Of a DNA stretch of 64,000 bases, positions 1 through 7,933 are shown piece after piece. The stretch is from Nonomuraea spiralis. GTDB lineage: Bacteria > Actinomycetota > Actinomycetes > Streptosporangiales > Streptosporangiaceae. Below the pieces are notes generated by a model that saw only the letters and a program-made list of their open reading frames with translations, did no database searches and was not told the origin of the DNA. The stretch spans positions 1 to 64,000 of the forward strand of contig NZ_BMRC01000005.1 of assembly GCF_014648435.1 (NCBI RefSeq), written 5' to 3'. How positions within the stretch are numbered: position 1 is the first letter of the stretch; each line of letters starts with the position of its first letter. Made by a program: the position numbers and the translations under genes.

Positions 1-224
1 ACGAGGCGATCGTCAAGGGCGAGAACATCCCCGAGCCGGGTATTCCGGAGTCCTTCAAGGTCCTCATCAAGGAAATGCAGTCGCTGTGCCTCAACGTCGA
101 GGTGTTGTCCAGCGACGGCATGTCCATCGAGATGCGCGACACCGACGAGGACGTCTTCCGCGCGGCGGAGGAACTCGGTATCGATCTGTCCCGGCGTGAG
201 CCGAGCAGCGTGGAAGAAATCTGA
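1..224 (+). CDS. rpoB: RNA polymerase beta subunit, 3' end (partial)
   Basis: The frame open from base 3 encodes the last 73 residues of RpoB and stops at TGA 222-224. The peptide begins with the family's C-terminal segment ([20 protein letters not shown], then a Leu/Cys-containing helix [13 protein letters not shown]) and ends in an acidic tail SSVEEI, as in actinobacterial beta subunits. This part of beta packs against beta-prime in the core enzyme. In actinobacteria rpoB is normally followed directly by rpoC; here a strong hairpin follows and the next gene is an unrelated one on the other strand. The copy is therefore detached from rpoC, which fits a second, stand-alone rpoB such as the rifampicin-tolerant paralogue known in Nonomuraea. 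The rifampicin-binding region lies upstream of the window, so resistance cannot be judged. Confidence 0.95.
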   Translation, partial: EAIVKGENIPEPGIPESFKVLIKEMQSLCLNVEVLSSDGMSIEMRDTDEDVFRAAEELGIDLSRREPSSVEEI

Positions 225-231
225 CGGTCCC

Positions 232-288
232 CTGCTCCACTGCGGCGGGCCGGGCCGGAGCCGGGTCCGGCGCGCTGCGGTGGAGCAG
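232..288 (+). terminator. Hairpin terminator after rpoB
   Basis: CTGCTCCAC at 232-240 pairs with GTGGAGCAG at 280-288, and the stem continues inward to about 16 bp with two G-U pairs. It starts 8 bases after the rpoB stop. There is no clear T-run, as is common for actinomycete terminators. It supports the view that transcription ends here and does not run into an rpoC gene. Confidence 0.75.
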
Positions 289-309
289 AACCGGCGGGTT
301 CGCGGGACC

Positions 310-774
310 TCAGCCCGCGGCCTGCCGCACGAGAGCGGCGATGCGCGCCTCGGTGTCGGGGGTCAGCTCCTTCAGCGCGAAGGCGCTCGGCCACATGGCG
401 CCGTCCTCGAGGGTGGCCCCGTCGTTGAAGTCGAGGGTGGCGTATCGGGACTTGAACTTCGTCGCGGGCTTGAAGAAGCACACGACGGCGCCGTCCTTGG
501 CGTAGGCGGGCATCCCGTACCAGGTCTTCGGGGTCAGGTCCGGGGCGGCGGCCCTGATGACGGCGTGCACCGCCTCGGCCAGCACACGGTCGTCCTCGGC
601 CATCTCGGCGATCTTCTCCAGCACGTCGCGCTCGCCGTCGGCCGCCGACGCCTTCCCGCCGCGCCGCGCGGCCTTCTTCAGCTCGCTGGCGTGCGCCTTC
701 ATCGCCGCGCGCTCGTCGTCGCTGAAGCCGTCGAAGCCCTTGCCCGTGGTGGCGGTGTTCTCGGTGCTGCTCAT
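310..774 (-). CDS. DUF1801 (YdhG-like) domain protein
   Basis: A 154-residue soluble protein without signal peptide. After a charged N-terminal helix rich in Lys/Arg (residues 20-45) comes the DUF1801 fold, recognisable from the segment PKTWYGMPAYAKDGAVVCFFKP and the following KFKSRYATLDF and FALKELTP strands. Family members are small cytosolic proteins, some called iron chaperones (YdhG type) on weak evidence, so the biochemical role is unknown. Start ATG has AAGGAG 7 bases upstream. It lies 61 bases downstream of the AhpD-like gene on the same strand and is probably cotranscribed with it, suggesting a shared stress-response role (inference). Confidence 0.8.
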   Translation of the reverse strand: MSSTENTATTGKGFDGFSDDERAAMKAHASELKKAARRGGKASAADGERDVLEKIAEMAEDDRVLAEAVHAVIRAAAPDLTPKTWYGMPAYAKDGAVVCFFKPATKFKSRYATLDFNDGATLEDGAMWPSAFALKELTPDTEARIAALVRQAAG

Positions 775-835
775 GGTGAAATCTCCTTCTTTCTGGGGTG
801 AATGCTAGTGCTGACCGTTTTGTGGGGGGTGCTGC

Positions 836-1291
836 TCAGCCCCACGCGCCGGCGATCTGCCGGGTCGTGGCGTTGAGCCGGTTGAACAGGTTGGTCACGC
901 CGATCATCAGCACGATCGCGGCGAGCTGCTTCTCGTCGTAGTAGGTGGCGGCCCGGTCCCAGACCTCGTCGCTGACCGCGTCGGCCCGGTCGGCCAGGCG
1001 CGTGGCGGCCTCGGCCAGCTCCAGCGCCGCCCGCTCCTCCTCGCTGAAGTACGGCGCCTCCCGCCAGGCCACGACCGTCGCCAGCCGCTCCTCGCTCACC
1101 CCGGCCTTGCGGCCGGTCTTGACACCCGCGTCGACGCAGGCGCTGCAACCGTTGATCTGGCTGACCCGCAGGTGCACCAGCTCCAGCGTCTGGGCGTCCA
1201 CGCCGCCGGAGTGCACCGCCTTGAACAGATCCTGGATGGGCTGCATCGCGCCGGACAGGACGAAGGCCGGGTTCTTCATACGGGACTGCAT
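836..1291 (-). CDS. Carboxymuconolactone decarboxylase / AhpD-like protein
   Basis: A 151-residue protein with the AhpD core: VHLRVSQINGCSACVDAG around residue 45 supplies the CxxC pair (Cys-Ser-Ala-Cys) of alkylhydroperoxidase-type enzymes, followed by the helical segment ERLATVVAWREAPYFSEEERAALELAEA. Such proteins form all-helical oligomers and use the CxxC for peroxide or disulfide chemistry; a classical decarboxylase role is unlikely because the redox motif is kept. The start ATG follows AGGAG. It is the first gene of a two-gene operon with the DUF1801 gene and is divergent from the HTH-NB-ARC regulator, sharing about 180 bases of intergenic DNA. The substrate is not known. Confidence 0.88.
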   Translation of the reverse strand: MQSRMKNPAFVLSGAMQPIQDLFKAVHSGGVDAQTLELVHLRVSQINGCSACVDAGVKTGRKAGVSEERLATVVAWREAPYFSEEERAALELAEAATRLADRADAVSDEVWDRAATYYDEKQLAAIVLMIGVTNLFNRLNATTRQIAGAWG

Positions 1292-1471
1292 GGTCGTTCT
1301 CCTGTTTTCCCTGGTCCGCCGCCCCGTCCCCCGGGGCGTGACTCCATCTCAGCCGAACGCCCGCCTCACCACGATGCCCGTGGGACACCGTGGGACAGCC
1401 GGAACGCCGTTGGCCTGCGGGGATTCGTCCCGGTAAGTTTCTTCCGCGACGGGACAGAGAGGCAGAATCAC

Positions 1472-3955
1472 GTGGGACGACAGACGCTCAAGGCGGACCC
1501 CCAGGACGAGCTGGCCGCCCGGTTGCGCCTGCTCCAGGAGTTGTCCGGGCACGGCGTACGGGCACTCGCGCGCGAGACGGGCCTCAGCTCGTCGTCGTTG
1601 TCGCGCTACCTGAGCGGCCAGTCGGTGCCGCCCTGGCCCGCGGTGATCGAGCTGTGCCGCCTGGTCAAGCGCGACCCCCGCCCGCTGCGCCCACTGTGGG
1701 AACGGGCCGCCAACCCCCTGCCCGCGCCTCCGAAGGCGAGCCGCCAGGTCCAGCCGCCGTCGCCGCCCGCCGGCGCGCCCCGGCCGCCCCGCAACGACCT
1801 GCCGCGCGACGTGCCCGACTTCACGGGACGCGAGGCTCAGCTCGACGCCGTGCTCGCCGCGGTCGCCGGCAGCCGGGTGGTGGCCGTGGACGGCATGGCG
1901 GGCGTCGGCAAGACGTGCCTGGCGGTGCACGCCGCGCACCGGCTCGCCGCCGACTACCCCGACGCCCAGCTCTACCTGGACCTGCACGGGTTCACCGACG
2001 GGCGCGAACCGCTCGATCCCGACCCCGCGCTGCGGACCCTGCTCGCCGCGCTCGACGTCCCCTCGGAGAAGATCCCGCAGGAGGGCGGCATCGAGCCGCT
2101 GGCCGCGTGCTGGCGGTCGGAGCTGGCGGCCCGGCGGGCCGTGGTCGTCCTCGACAACGCCGCCGGCGCGGACCAGGTCCGCATGTTGCTGCCCGGCGCG
2201 GGCGAGTCCGTGGCCCTGATCACCAGCCGCAACCGGCTGCTGGGCCTGGAGGAGGTGCCGCCCGTCTCGCTGGACGTGCTCACCCCCGACGAGAGCGCCC
2301 AACTGCTGGCCCGCGCCAGCGGCGACCCCAGTGGGCCGGACGGCCGGCTGGGCCGCGACCCGGAGGCGGCGGCCGAGGTGCTGCGACTGTGCGGCCACCT
2401 GCCGCTGGCCCTGCGCCTGGCCGGGGCCCGGCTGCGCCACCGGCCCGGCTGGACCGTCGGCATCCTCGTCGAACGCATGTCCGAGGGCGCGAGCGAGTTC
2501 GACACCGCCTTCGCCATGTCCGTACGGCAGCTCGACCGGGCGCAGCGCCGCCTGTTCCGGCTGCTGGGCCTGCTGTCCGGGTCCTCCTTCGACGAGTACG
2601 TGGCCGCGGCGCTGGCCGGCGTGCCGCTGCGCGGAGCGCGGGCGATGCTGGAGGACCTGCTCGACGCCCACCTCGTCCAGCAGCCCTCGCCCGGCCGCTA
2701 CACGCTGCACGACCTGGTCCACCAGCACGCGCGGCGGGCCGCCGAGGAGCAGGACACGCCGGCCGAGCGGGAGCAGGCGCTCGGCCGGGTGCTCGACTAC
2801 TACGTGCACGCGGCGGCCGCGGCCGACGCCGCTATGCCGTACGAGTCGGGCAGCCGTGCCGCCTCCGCGGGCAGCCCGCCGGCCGAGCTGCCGGCGTTCG
2901 GCAGCAAGCACGCGGCCCTCGGCTGGTTCGTCGCGGAGTACACCAACCTGATGGGCGCGTTCGAGGTGGCGGTCGCCACCGGGGCCGACGCGCACGCCTG
3001 CGAGCTGCCCCGCTTCATGCGTACGTTCTTCGCGCGGCGCTGCGGCACCACCCACCTCAACATGCTCTTCGAACGGTCGCTGGCGGCGGCGCAACGCCTG
3101 GGCGATCCGTGGCAACTGGCCGAGGCGCACAGCGACCTGGGCTTCGCCCGCTACAACGCGGGCCGCATGGCCGAGGCCGGCGCCGCGTACGAGGCGGCGG
3201 CGCCCCTGGTGTCGGAGGTCGGCGACCCGCGCTCCGAGGCGGACCTGATGATGCGCCGCGGCCACCTGAGCTGGGACGAGGGCCACGTCGAGGCGCCGCT
3301 CGACCTCTTCAGGCAGGCCGGCAGGCGGTACGCCGACGCCGGCTGCCCGACGGGCGCGGCCCACGCCGCCGCCGACGAGGCGTGGGCGATGTTGCAGCTC
3401 GGACGGCCCGAGGAGGCGGCGCGGCTGGCCCGCGACGTGCTCGGCCACACCGGCGGCGAGCCCGGCTGGCCCGCCACGCTGACCGCCCGGATCACGCTCG
3501 GCATGGCCATCGTGCACGACCAGCCCGACGAGGCCGCGCGGCACCTGCGCCAGGCCCTGGAGCTGGCCCGCGAGGACGGCCACAAGCACAACGAGGCATG
3601 GTGCCTCAACTGCCTGGGCGTCGCCCTGCGCCAGATGGGCCGCCACGAGGAGGCGCTGGACAGCCACCGGCAGGCGTTCGCGCTCCTGGACGAGCTGTTC
3701 GAGGAGCACTGGAAGGTGCACTTCCTCTACGGCTACGGCGAGACCTGCCGGCTGGCCGGTCTGCCGGAGGAGGCGCTGCGCCTGCACCGCCAGGCGCTGG
3801 AGCTGGCCCCCAAGGTGGGCGCGCGGCACAAGGAGGTGCTGGCGCACGAGGGCATCGCGGCCGTGCTCGACGCGACCGACCCGGCCGCCGCGGCCGAGCA
3901 CCGCGCGGCGAGCCAGGCCCTGCGCCGCGAGCTCATCCCGGAGCCGGCCCGGTAA
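1472..3955 (+). CDS. HTH-NB-ARC-TPR regulator (STAND ATPase)
   Basis: An 827-residue cytoplasmic protein. Residues 20-62 form a Cro/XRE-type helix-turn-helix (VRALARETGLSSSSLSRYLSG). A proline-rich linker leads to an NB-ARC nucleotide-binding module: phosphate-binding loop GMAGVGKT near residue 140, Walker B VVVLDN near 223, and the sensor-like ITSRNR shortly after. The C-terminal third (about 540-820) is a run of TPR helices with repeated A-x-x-x-L-G and A-L-x-x-x-R-Q-A-L patterns. This is the AfsR-like STAND layout, but with an XRE-type HTH in place of the SARP domain: ligand or partner binding to the TPRs is thought to license ATP-dependent oligomerisation. Start GTG 1472 has GAGAGG about 9 bases upstream; the longer open frame from 1172 runs antisense through the AhpD-like gene and is unlikely. 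Targets are unknown. Confidence 0.85.
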   Translation: MGRQTLKADPQDELAARLRLLQELSGHGVRALARETGLSSSSLSRYLSGQSVPPWPAVIELCRLVKRDPRPLRPLWERAANPLPAPPKASRQVQPPSPPAGAPRPPRNDLPRDVPDFTGREAQLDAVLAAVAGSRVVAVDGMAGVGKTCLAVHAAHRLAADYPDAQLYLDLHGFTDGREPLDPDPALRTLLAALDVPSEKIPQEGGIEPLAACWRSELAARRAVVVLDNAAGADQVRMLLPGAGESVALITSRNRLLGLEEVPPVSLDVLTPDESAQLLARASGDPSGPDGRLGRDPEAAAEVLRLCGHLPLALRLAGARLRHRPGWTVGILVERMSEGASEFDTAFAMSVRQLDRAQRRLFRLLGLLSGSSFDEYVAAALAGVPLRGARAMLEDLLDAHLVQQPSPGRYTLHDLVHQHARRAAEEQDTPAEREQALGRVLDYYVHAAAAADAAMPYESGSRAASAGSPPAELPAFGSKHAALGWFVAEYTNLMGAFEVAVATGADAHACELPRFMRTFFARRCGTTHLNMLFERSLAAAQRLGDPWQLAEAHSDLGFARYNAGRMAEAGAAYEAAAPLVSEVGDPRSEADLMMRRGHLSWDEGHVEAPLDLFRQAGRRYADAGCPTGAAHAAADEAWAMLQLGRPEEAARLARDVLGHTGGEPGWPATLTARITLGMAIVHDQPDEAARHLRQALELAREDGHKHNEAWCLNCLGVALRQMGRHEEALDSHRQAFALLDELFEEHWKVHFLYGYGETCRLAGLPEEALRLHRQALELAPKVGARHKEVLAHEGIAAVLDATDPAAAAEHRAASQALRRELIPEPAR

Positions 3956-4044
3956 CCGGTCAGGAATCGAGAAGCGCCGGGTGCGGCGGCCTCCGTAGCG
4001 TGGGGTGCATCGACAGGAGCTCTTCCGCACCAAGGAGATATGAC

Positions 4045-4458
4045 ATGAAGGCGCACGTCAGCTCGATCCTTCTCGCCGTACAGGACATGGACCGGGCCAA
4101 GCGGTTCTACACCGAGGGGCTCGGCTGGAAGATCAAGAACGACTACGGCATCTCGGTGTTCTTCGAGTCCGACGGCGCCTCGCCCGTCGGCTTCTACGGC
4201 CGCGAAGGTCTGGCCGGCCTGGTGGGCCTGAGCCCGGAGGGCAGCGGCTTCAGCGGGGTCGTCCTCACGTACGTCGTCCGCAGCGAGGCGCGGGTCGACG
4301 AGATCATGGACGAGGCCGAGAAGGCCGGCGCAACGATCCTCAAGCCCGCCGGCGCCCTGCCGTGGGGCGGGTACGGCGGCACCTTCGCCGACCCCGACGG
4401 CTACGTCTGGAGCCTCGGCTACAGCGCCGAGGGAGAGGACCAGCCGTACGCCGAGTAG
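4045..4458 (+). CDS. VOC (glyoxalase-fold) family protein
   Basis: A 137-residue single VOC module made of two beta-alpha-beta-beta-beta halves: the first begins with HVSSILLAVQDMDRAKRFYTEGLGW, the second ends with GGYGGTFADPDGYVWSLGY, the typical DPDG turn before the last metal-ligand strand. The conserved ligand positions (His near residue 4, Glu or Gln in the second half) are only partly visible, so it could be a metal-dependent isomerase, dioxygenase or a binding/resistance protein. AAGGAG lies 7 bases before ATG 4045; an ATG five bases earlier opens only a two-codon frame. It follows the NB-ARC gene by 89 bases on the same strand and may be cotranscribed or controlled by it. Confidence 0.85.
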   Translation: MKAHVSSILLAVQDMDRAKRFYTEGLGWKIKNDYGISVFFESDGASPVGFYGREGLAGLVGLSPEGSGFSGVVLTYVVRSEARVDEIMDEAEKAGATILKPAGALPWGGYGGTFADPDGYVWSLGYSAEGEDQPYAE

Positions 4459-4695
4459 CGTTTCCGGGGCGGACGGGGGCGCGGGACGGCGCCCCCCTGC
4501 CCCTCAAGGCCGGTGTCGTCCCGCTTTGCGAAGAAAATCTTGATGAAGTAGCCTGACCCCGTGACTGCCGGGTCGGCCTTGGGCCACGAACCAGAGAGCA
4601 GCCCGGCCCTCGCGTGATCGCCGGGCGGGCCCGCGGCCCGCCGTTCCTCTTCTCCATTCAGCATGTCAGTGCGAGTACCGACACCATGGAGAAGA

Positions 4696-5520
4696 GTGGA
4701 TTTCAACAAGCAGGTCATCGAGGAGTTCCGCGCCAACAACGGCCAGGTCGGCGGCCCCTTCGAGGGGGCGAGACTGCTCCTGCTCACCACGACGGGCGCC
4801 CGTTCGGGCAGGCCGCACACGGTCCCCCTCGGCTACCTCCCCGACGGCGGCGAGCGCATGCTGGTCATCGCCTCCGCCGGGGGAGCGCCGCACGATCCCC
4901 ACTGGTACCGCAACCTGCGGGCCGACCCCCGGGCCACCGTGGAGAGCGGCGTCTTCGTCTTCGACGTCGAGGCGGAGATCCTGGAGGGCGCCGAGCGTGA
5001 CGCCGCCTTCGCCCGCGCCGTGGAGAGCGATCCCGGCTGGGCCGACTACCAGGCCAGGACCGCGCGTACCATCCCGGTCGTCGCGCTCAAGGTCGAACCG
5101 GGGCCGCCCCGGTCGAACGCGTCCTCGGGCGGCGCGTACCTCAAGCAGGTGCACGACGGCTTCCGCCGCGAGCTGGCGCTGATCCGCAAGGAGCTGACCG
5201 GCTCCGGCCGCCCCGGCCTGGGCGTGCAGCTGCGGATCAACTGCCTGACCATGTGCCAGGGGCTGCACCACCATCACACCGGCGAGGACCTGATGATGTT
5301 CCCGGCCCTGGCCGAACGGCATCCCTCGCTCGCCCCGACCATCGAGCGGCTGTCCAGGGAGCACGAGCGCATCGGCGTGCTGGTGGAGGAGCTGAGGCAG
5401 GCCCTGTCGGGTGACGACCCGATGCGGGTGCGCGCCGAGATCGAGCGGCTGGTCGACGAGCTCGAGGCGCACCTGACGTACGAGGAGGAGCAGCTCGTGC
5501 CGATCCTCGACCTCGCCTGA
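4696..5520 (+). CDS. DDN-type F420 nitroreductase-fold domain fused to hemerythrin-like domain
   Basis: A 274-residue fusion. Residues 1-135 show the deazaflavin (F420)-dependent nitroreductase/quinone reductase family: DFNKQVIEEFRANNGQVGG at the start, LLLTTTGARSGRPHTVPLGY, then SAGGAPHDPHWYRNLRADP. After a short linker, residues 150-270 form a four-helix HHE (hemerythrin) domain with the metal-ligand pattern HHHHTGEDLMMFPAL, HPSL, REHERI and HLTYEEEQLVP. The reductase part would use F420H2 to reduce quinones or nitro compounds; the HHE part would bind a di-iron centre sensing or binding O2/NO. GTG 4696 is preferred over ATG 4663 because family members start with MDFN and GGAG precedes it. 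The gene stands alone between convergent and unrelated neighbours. Confidence 0.88.
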   Translation: MDFNKQVIEEFRANNGQVGGPFEGARLLLLTTTGARSGRPHTVPLGYLPDGGERMLVIASAGGAPHDPHWYRNLRADPRATVESGVFVFDVEAEILEGAERDAAFARAVESDPGWADYQARTARTIPVVALKVEPGPPRSNASSGGAYLKQVHDGFRRELALIRKELTGSGRPGLGVQLRINCLTMCQGLHHHHTGEDLMMFPALAERHPSLAPTIERLSREHERIGVLVEELRQALSGDDPMRVRAEIERLVDELEAHLTYEEEQLVPILDLA

Positions 5521-5530
5521 GCCGGGGCCG

Positions 5531-6739
5531 TCAGCGGGAGACGGCGGGCTGGTCCACGGCGTGCGCCCGCGGGTGCGTGGCCAGACGCCTGGACAGGACC
5601 GCCACGAGGAGTCCGAGCGCGCCGTACGCGGCGCCCAGCACGGCGGCGGCCGGCCATCCCCCGATGCTGTAGGCCGAGGTCGTGGTGACCGCGCCGAGCG
5701 CGGACCCCAGCGAGTAGAAGGCCATGTAGGCGCCGATGACACTGCTGCTCCGGTCGGGGCGGGCCGTGGTCAGCAGGTGCTGGCTGCTGACGTGTACCGC
5801 CTGCACGGCGAAGTCCAGGACGATGACGCCGGCGATCAGCAGCCACAACGACCACCCCGCCTGGCCGATCAGCAGCCAGGACGCCGTGAGCAGGGCCAGC
5901 GACCAGCAGGTGACCCGCGAGGCCAGGCCCCGGTCGGCCCATTGGCCGGCCCGGGCCGCGCCCAGCGCACCGGTGAGACCGGCGAGCCCGAACAGCCCGA
6001 TCGCGGTCGTGCCGAGATGCCACGGCGCGTCGGCGAGCGGCAGCGCCAGCCCGCTCCACAACGTACCGAAGGAGGCGAACAGGAAGAAGGCGACCAGTCC
6101 CCGGCTGAGCAGGAGCCGGTCGCCGGTGACCAGCCGGCCCAGCGAGGACAGCATGGCGCCGTACCGGGCGCCGGGGCTGCGGACGTCGGCGCCGAGGGTA
6201 CGGCGGACGGCGAACGCGAGCACCGCGCACAGCCCGGCGATGACCAGGTAGACCACCCGCCAGTTGGCCAGCTCGCCCAGCACGCCGGCGACCATCCGCA
6301 CCCCGAGGATGCCGGCGACGACGCCCGAGGTGATCGTGCCGATGGTACGGCCGCGTTCGGCGGCGGGTGAGACGGCGGCGGCGTAGGCCACCGTGATCTG
6401 GACGACCACGGCGAACAGCCCGGCCAGGGCCAGCCCGGCGATCGCGACGCCGCCGGCGGGCGCGACGGCGGTCACCGCCGCGCCCGCCGCCACGAGCACC
6501 AGATGGGCCGTGATGAGCTTGCGGCGGTCGAACAGGTCGCCGAGCGGGACCAGCAGCACCAGCCCCGCGAGATAGCCGATCTGGCCCGCGGCGACCAGCC
6601 ATCCCAGCGCTCCTTCCGTCAGCCCGAGATCCTGGCCGGCGGCCCGGAGGACCGGCTGAATGCCGTAGACGGGCGCCACCGCCACGGCGCACACCAGGGC
6701 GAGCAGGACCCGCTGCCGCCGGGTCAATCCTGCCGGCAT
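5531..6739 (-). CDS. MFS transporter (drug or metabolite efflux type)
   Basis: A 402-residue membrane protein with about twelve hydrophobic segments. The loop between segments 2 and 3 carries GDLFDRRKL, the family's G-D-x-x-D-R-R-K signature, and a second half-repeat follows after a central cytoplasmic loop (RSPGARYGAMLSS). It resembles arabinose-efflux-type permeases of the drug:proton antiporter group; the substrate is unknown. Start ATG 6739 has GGAGG five bases upstream; the TTG four codons earlier lies on the Shine-Dalgarno site itself. It is divergent from an HxlR-type regulator, and the 86-base intergenic region holds two copies of an operator-like repeat, so it is probably the regulator's target. 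Confidence 0.9.
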   Translation of the reverse strand: MPAGLTRRQRVLLALVCAVAVAPVYGIQPVLRAAGQDLGLTEGALGWLVAAGQIGYLAGLVLLVPLGDLFDRRKLITAHLVLVAAGAAVTAVAPAGGVAIAGLALAGLFAVVVQITVAYAAAVSPAAERGRTIGTITSGVVAGILGVRMVAGVLGELANWRVVYLVIAGLCAVLAFAVRRTLGADVRSPGARYGAMLSSLGRLVTGDRLLLSRGLVAFFLFASFGTLWSGLALPLADAPWHLGTTAIGLFGLAGLTGALGAARAGQWADRGLASRVTCWSLALLTASWLLIGQAGWSLWLLIAGVIVLDFAVQAVHVSSQHLLTTARPDRSSSVIGAYMAFYSLGSALGAVTTTSAYSIGGWPAAAVLGAAYGALGLLVAVLSRRLATHPRAHAVDQPAVSR

Positions 6740-6754
6740 GACAACCTCCAATAA

Positions 6755-6808
6755 GTTTCAAAGTGCAACCAATCGGAGGTTAGGGCATAATGGTTTCAGA
6801 TTGCAACT
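6755..6808 (+). promoter_or_regulatory. Doubled HxlR-type operator and divergent promoter
   Basis: GTTTCA-AAG-TGCAAC at 6755-6769 and GTTTCA-GAT-TGCAAC at 6793-6807 are two direct copies of the same imperfect inverted repeat (GTTtCA-N3-TGcAAC), 38 bases apart. A CATAAT -10-like hexamer lies between them at 6785-6790, with GTGCAA at a -35 spacing inside the first copy. The placement over both divergent promoters fits binding by the adjacent HxlR regulator. Binding is inferred. Confidence 0.65.
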
Positions 6809-6825
6809 CATCGAGGAGGGGTTCG

Positions 6826-7278
6826 GTGGACGTCACACTCGCTGCGGGAAGCGCCTGGACCGATCCGTTCTGCCCGGTCGCGCGGGCTGTCGACCTGGTG
6901 GGCGACCGGTGGAGCCTGCTGATCGTCCGCGACGCGATGGACGGTGCGAGCACCTTCACCGAGTTCCACCAGCGGCTGGGGATCGCCCGCAACATCCTCA
7001 CCGACCGGCTCCGCAGGCTCGTCGAGCACGGCATCCTGGCCAAGAGCGCCACCGGCGACGGCAGGCGGCACGCCTATCTGCTCACCGCCGCCGGGCGGGA
7101 CCTCTTCACGGCCGTCGTCGCGCTGCGCCAGTGGGGCGAGCGCCACGCCTTCGCCCCGGACGAGACCCACTCCGTCCTTGTCGACGACCAGGGGCGGGAA
7201 CTCGCCCCGCTCTGCCCGCTCGGCCAGGACGGCGAGCCGCTCTCCGTCGAGACCTCACGCGTCCGCAAGGCCGTCTGA
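6826..7278 (+). CDS. HxlR-family transcriptional regulator
   Basis: A 150-residue winged-helix protein. The HxlR signature is clear: CPVARAVDLVGDRWSLLIVRDAM near residue 20, then FTEFHQRLGIARNILTDRLRRLVEHGIL as recognition helix and wing. A conserved Cys at the head of the helix is present, as in redox- or electrophile-sensing HxlR proteins; a second Cys occurs near the C-terminus (APLCPLGQDG). Members act as homodimers, usually on divergent transporter or reductase genes. GTG 6826 is preferred because GAGGAGGGG lies 5 bases upstream; ATG 6790 lacks a ribosome site and would sit on the -10 box. It probably controls itself and the divergent MFS gene through the doubled operator. Confidence 0.9.
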   Translation: MDVTLAAGSAWTDPFCPVARAVDLVGDRWSLLIVRDAMDGASTFTEFHQRLGIARNILTDRLRRLVEHGILAKSATGDGRRHAYLLTAAGRDLFTAVVALRQWGERHAFAPDETHSVLVDDQGRELAPLCPLGQDGEPLSVETSRVRKAV

Positions 7279-7315
7279 GCCCGCCCCGCCGTACGACGGC
7301 CTGTCGCGGAATTAA

Positions 7316-7358
7316 GGAACGAACGTTCTTGACTGATTGTTCCTAAACTGGCTACGAT
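7316..7358 (+). promoter_or_regulatory. Promoter and palindromic operator of the TetR gene (leaderless)
   Basis: TTGACT at 7329-7334 and TACGAT at 7353-7358 (18-base spacer) form a good sigma-70-type promoter. The expected start point coincides with ATG 7365 and no Shine-Dalgarno site precedes it, so the mRNA is probably leaderless. GGAAC (7316-7320) and GTTCC (7339-7343) are mirrored, with GAACGTTC (7321-7328) between them, a likely autoregulatory operator over the -35 box. Confidence 0.6.
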
Positions 7359-7364
7359 CGACCC

Positions 7365-7922
7365 ATGGGACGACCAAGAGGATTCGACGAGGTCACGGTG
7401 ATCCGGGCGGCGGCAGAGCTGTTCTCGACCCGGTCCTACGACGGCATCTCCATGGACGATCTGGTGACCCACCTCGGCGTCCATCGCAACAGCCTGTACA
7501 AGACGTTCGGCAGCAAGCGCGGGCTCTACCAGGCCGCGCTGCGCTGGTCGCTGGAGCACGACATCGCCCCGCTGATCGACCAGGTCGCCGGGGCCGGCGA
7601 CCTGGACCAGGCGCTGCGCGTGGCGGTCGCCGAGCCCGCCGCCGAGGTCGGGCTCAACCTGCTGCTGCTGGCCGCGGTCGAACGCGCGCCGGTGGACCAG
7701 GAGGTCGCCGATCAGCTTTCCACGGTGCTGGCCGCCTTCGACCGGGCCGCCAGGGCGGCGGCCGGGCCGCAACCCCCCGCCCAGGGCGGCGAGGACGACC
7801 TGGCCTTCGCGGTCACCGCGGCCGTCCTCGGGCTCCGCCTGCGGGCCCGGTCCGGCACCGCGGGCACCGACATCGACCAGGCCGGCGCCGCCTTGGCCCG
7901 CCGGCTCACCCAACACGCGTAA
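7365..7922 (+). CDS. TetR-family transcriptional regulator
   Basis: A 185-residue protein. The N-terminal 50 residues are a TetR helix-turn-helix: GRPRGFDEVTVIRAAAELFSTRSYDGISMDDLVTHLGVHRNSLYKTFGSKRGLY. The rest is an all-helical ligand or dimerisation domain with no recognisable subfamily signature. The likely function is repression of its own promoter, where a palindrome overlaps the -35 box. Only 11 bases separate it from the following PH-like gene, which is therefore in the same operon and is the best candidate target or partner. The inducer is unknown. Confidence 0.9.
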   Translation: MGRPRGFDEVTVIRAAAELFSTRSYDGISMDDLVTHLGVHRNSLYKTFGSKRGLYQAALRWSLEHDIAPLIDQVAGAGDLDQALRVAVAEPAAEVGLNLLLLAAVERAPVDQEVADQLSTVLAAFDRAARAAAGPQPPAQGGEDDLAFAVTAAVLGLRLRARSGTAGTDIDQAGAALARRLTQHA

Positions 7923-7933
7923 GGAGTACGAAC

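Noticed and set aside
1172..1471. N-terminal extension of the HTH-NB-ARC protein to 1172
   Set aside because: It would run antisense through the AhpD-like gene and through the divergent promoter; GTG 1472 has a ribosome site and starts just before the HTH.
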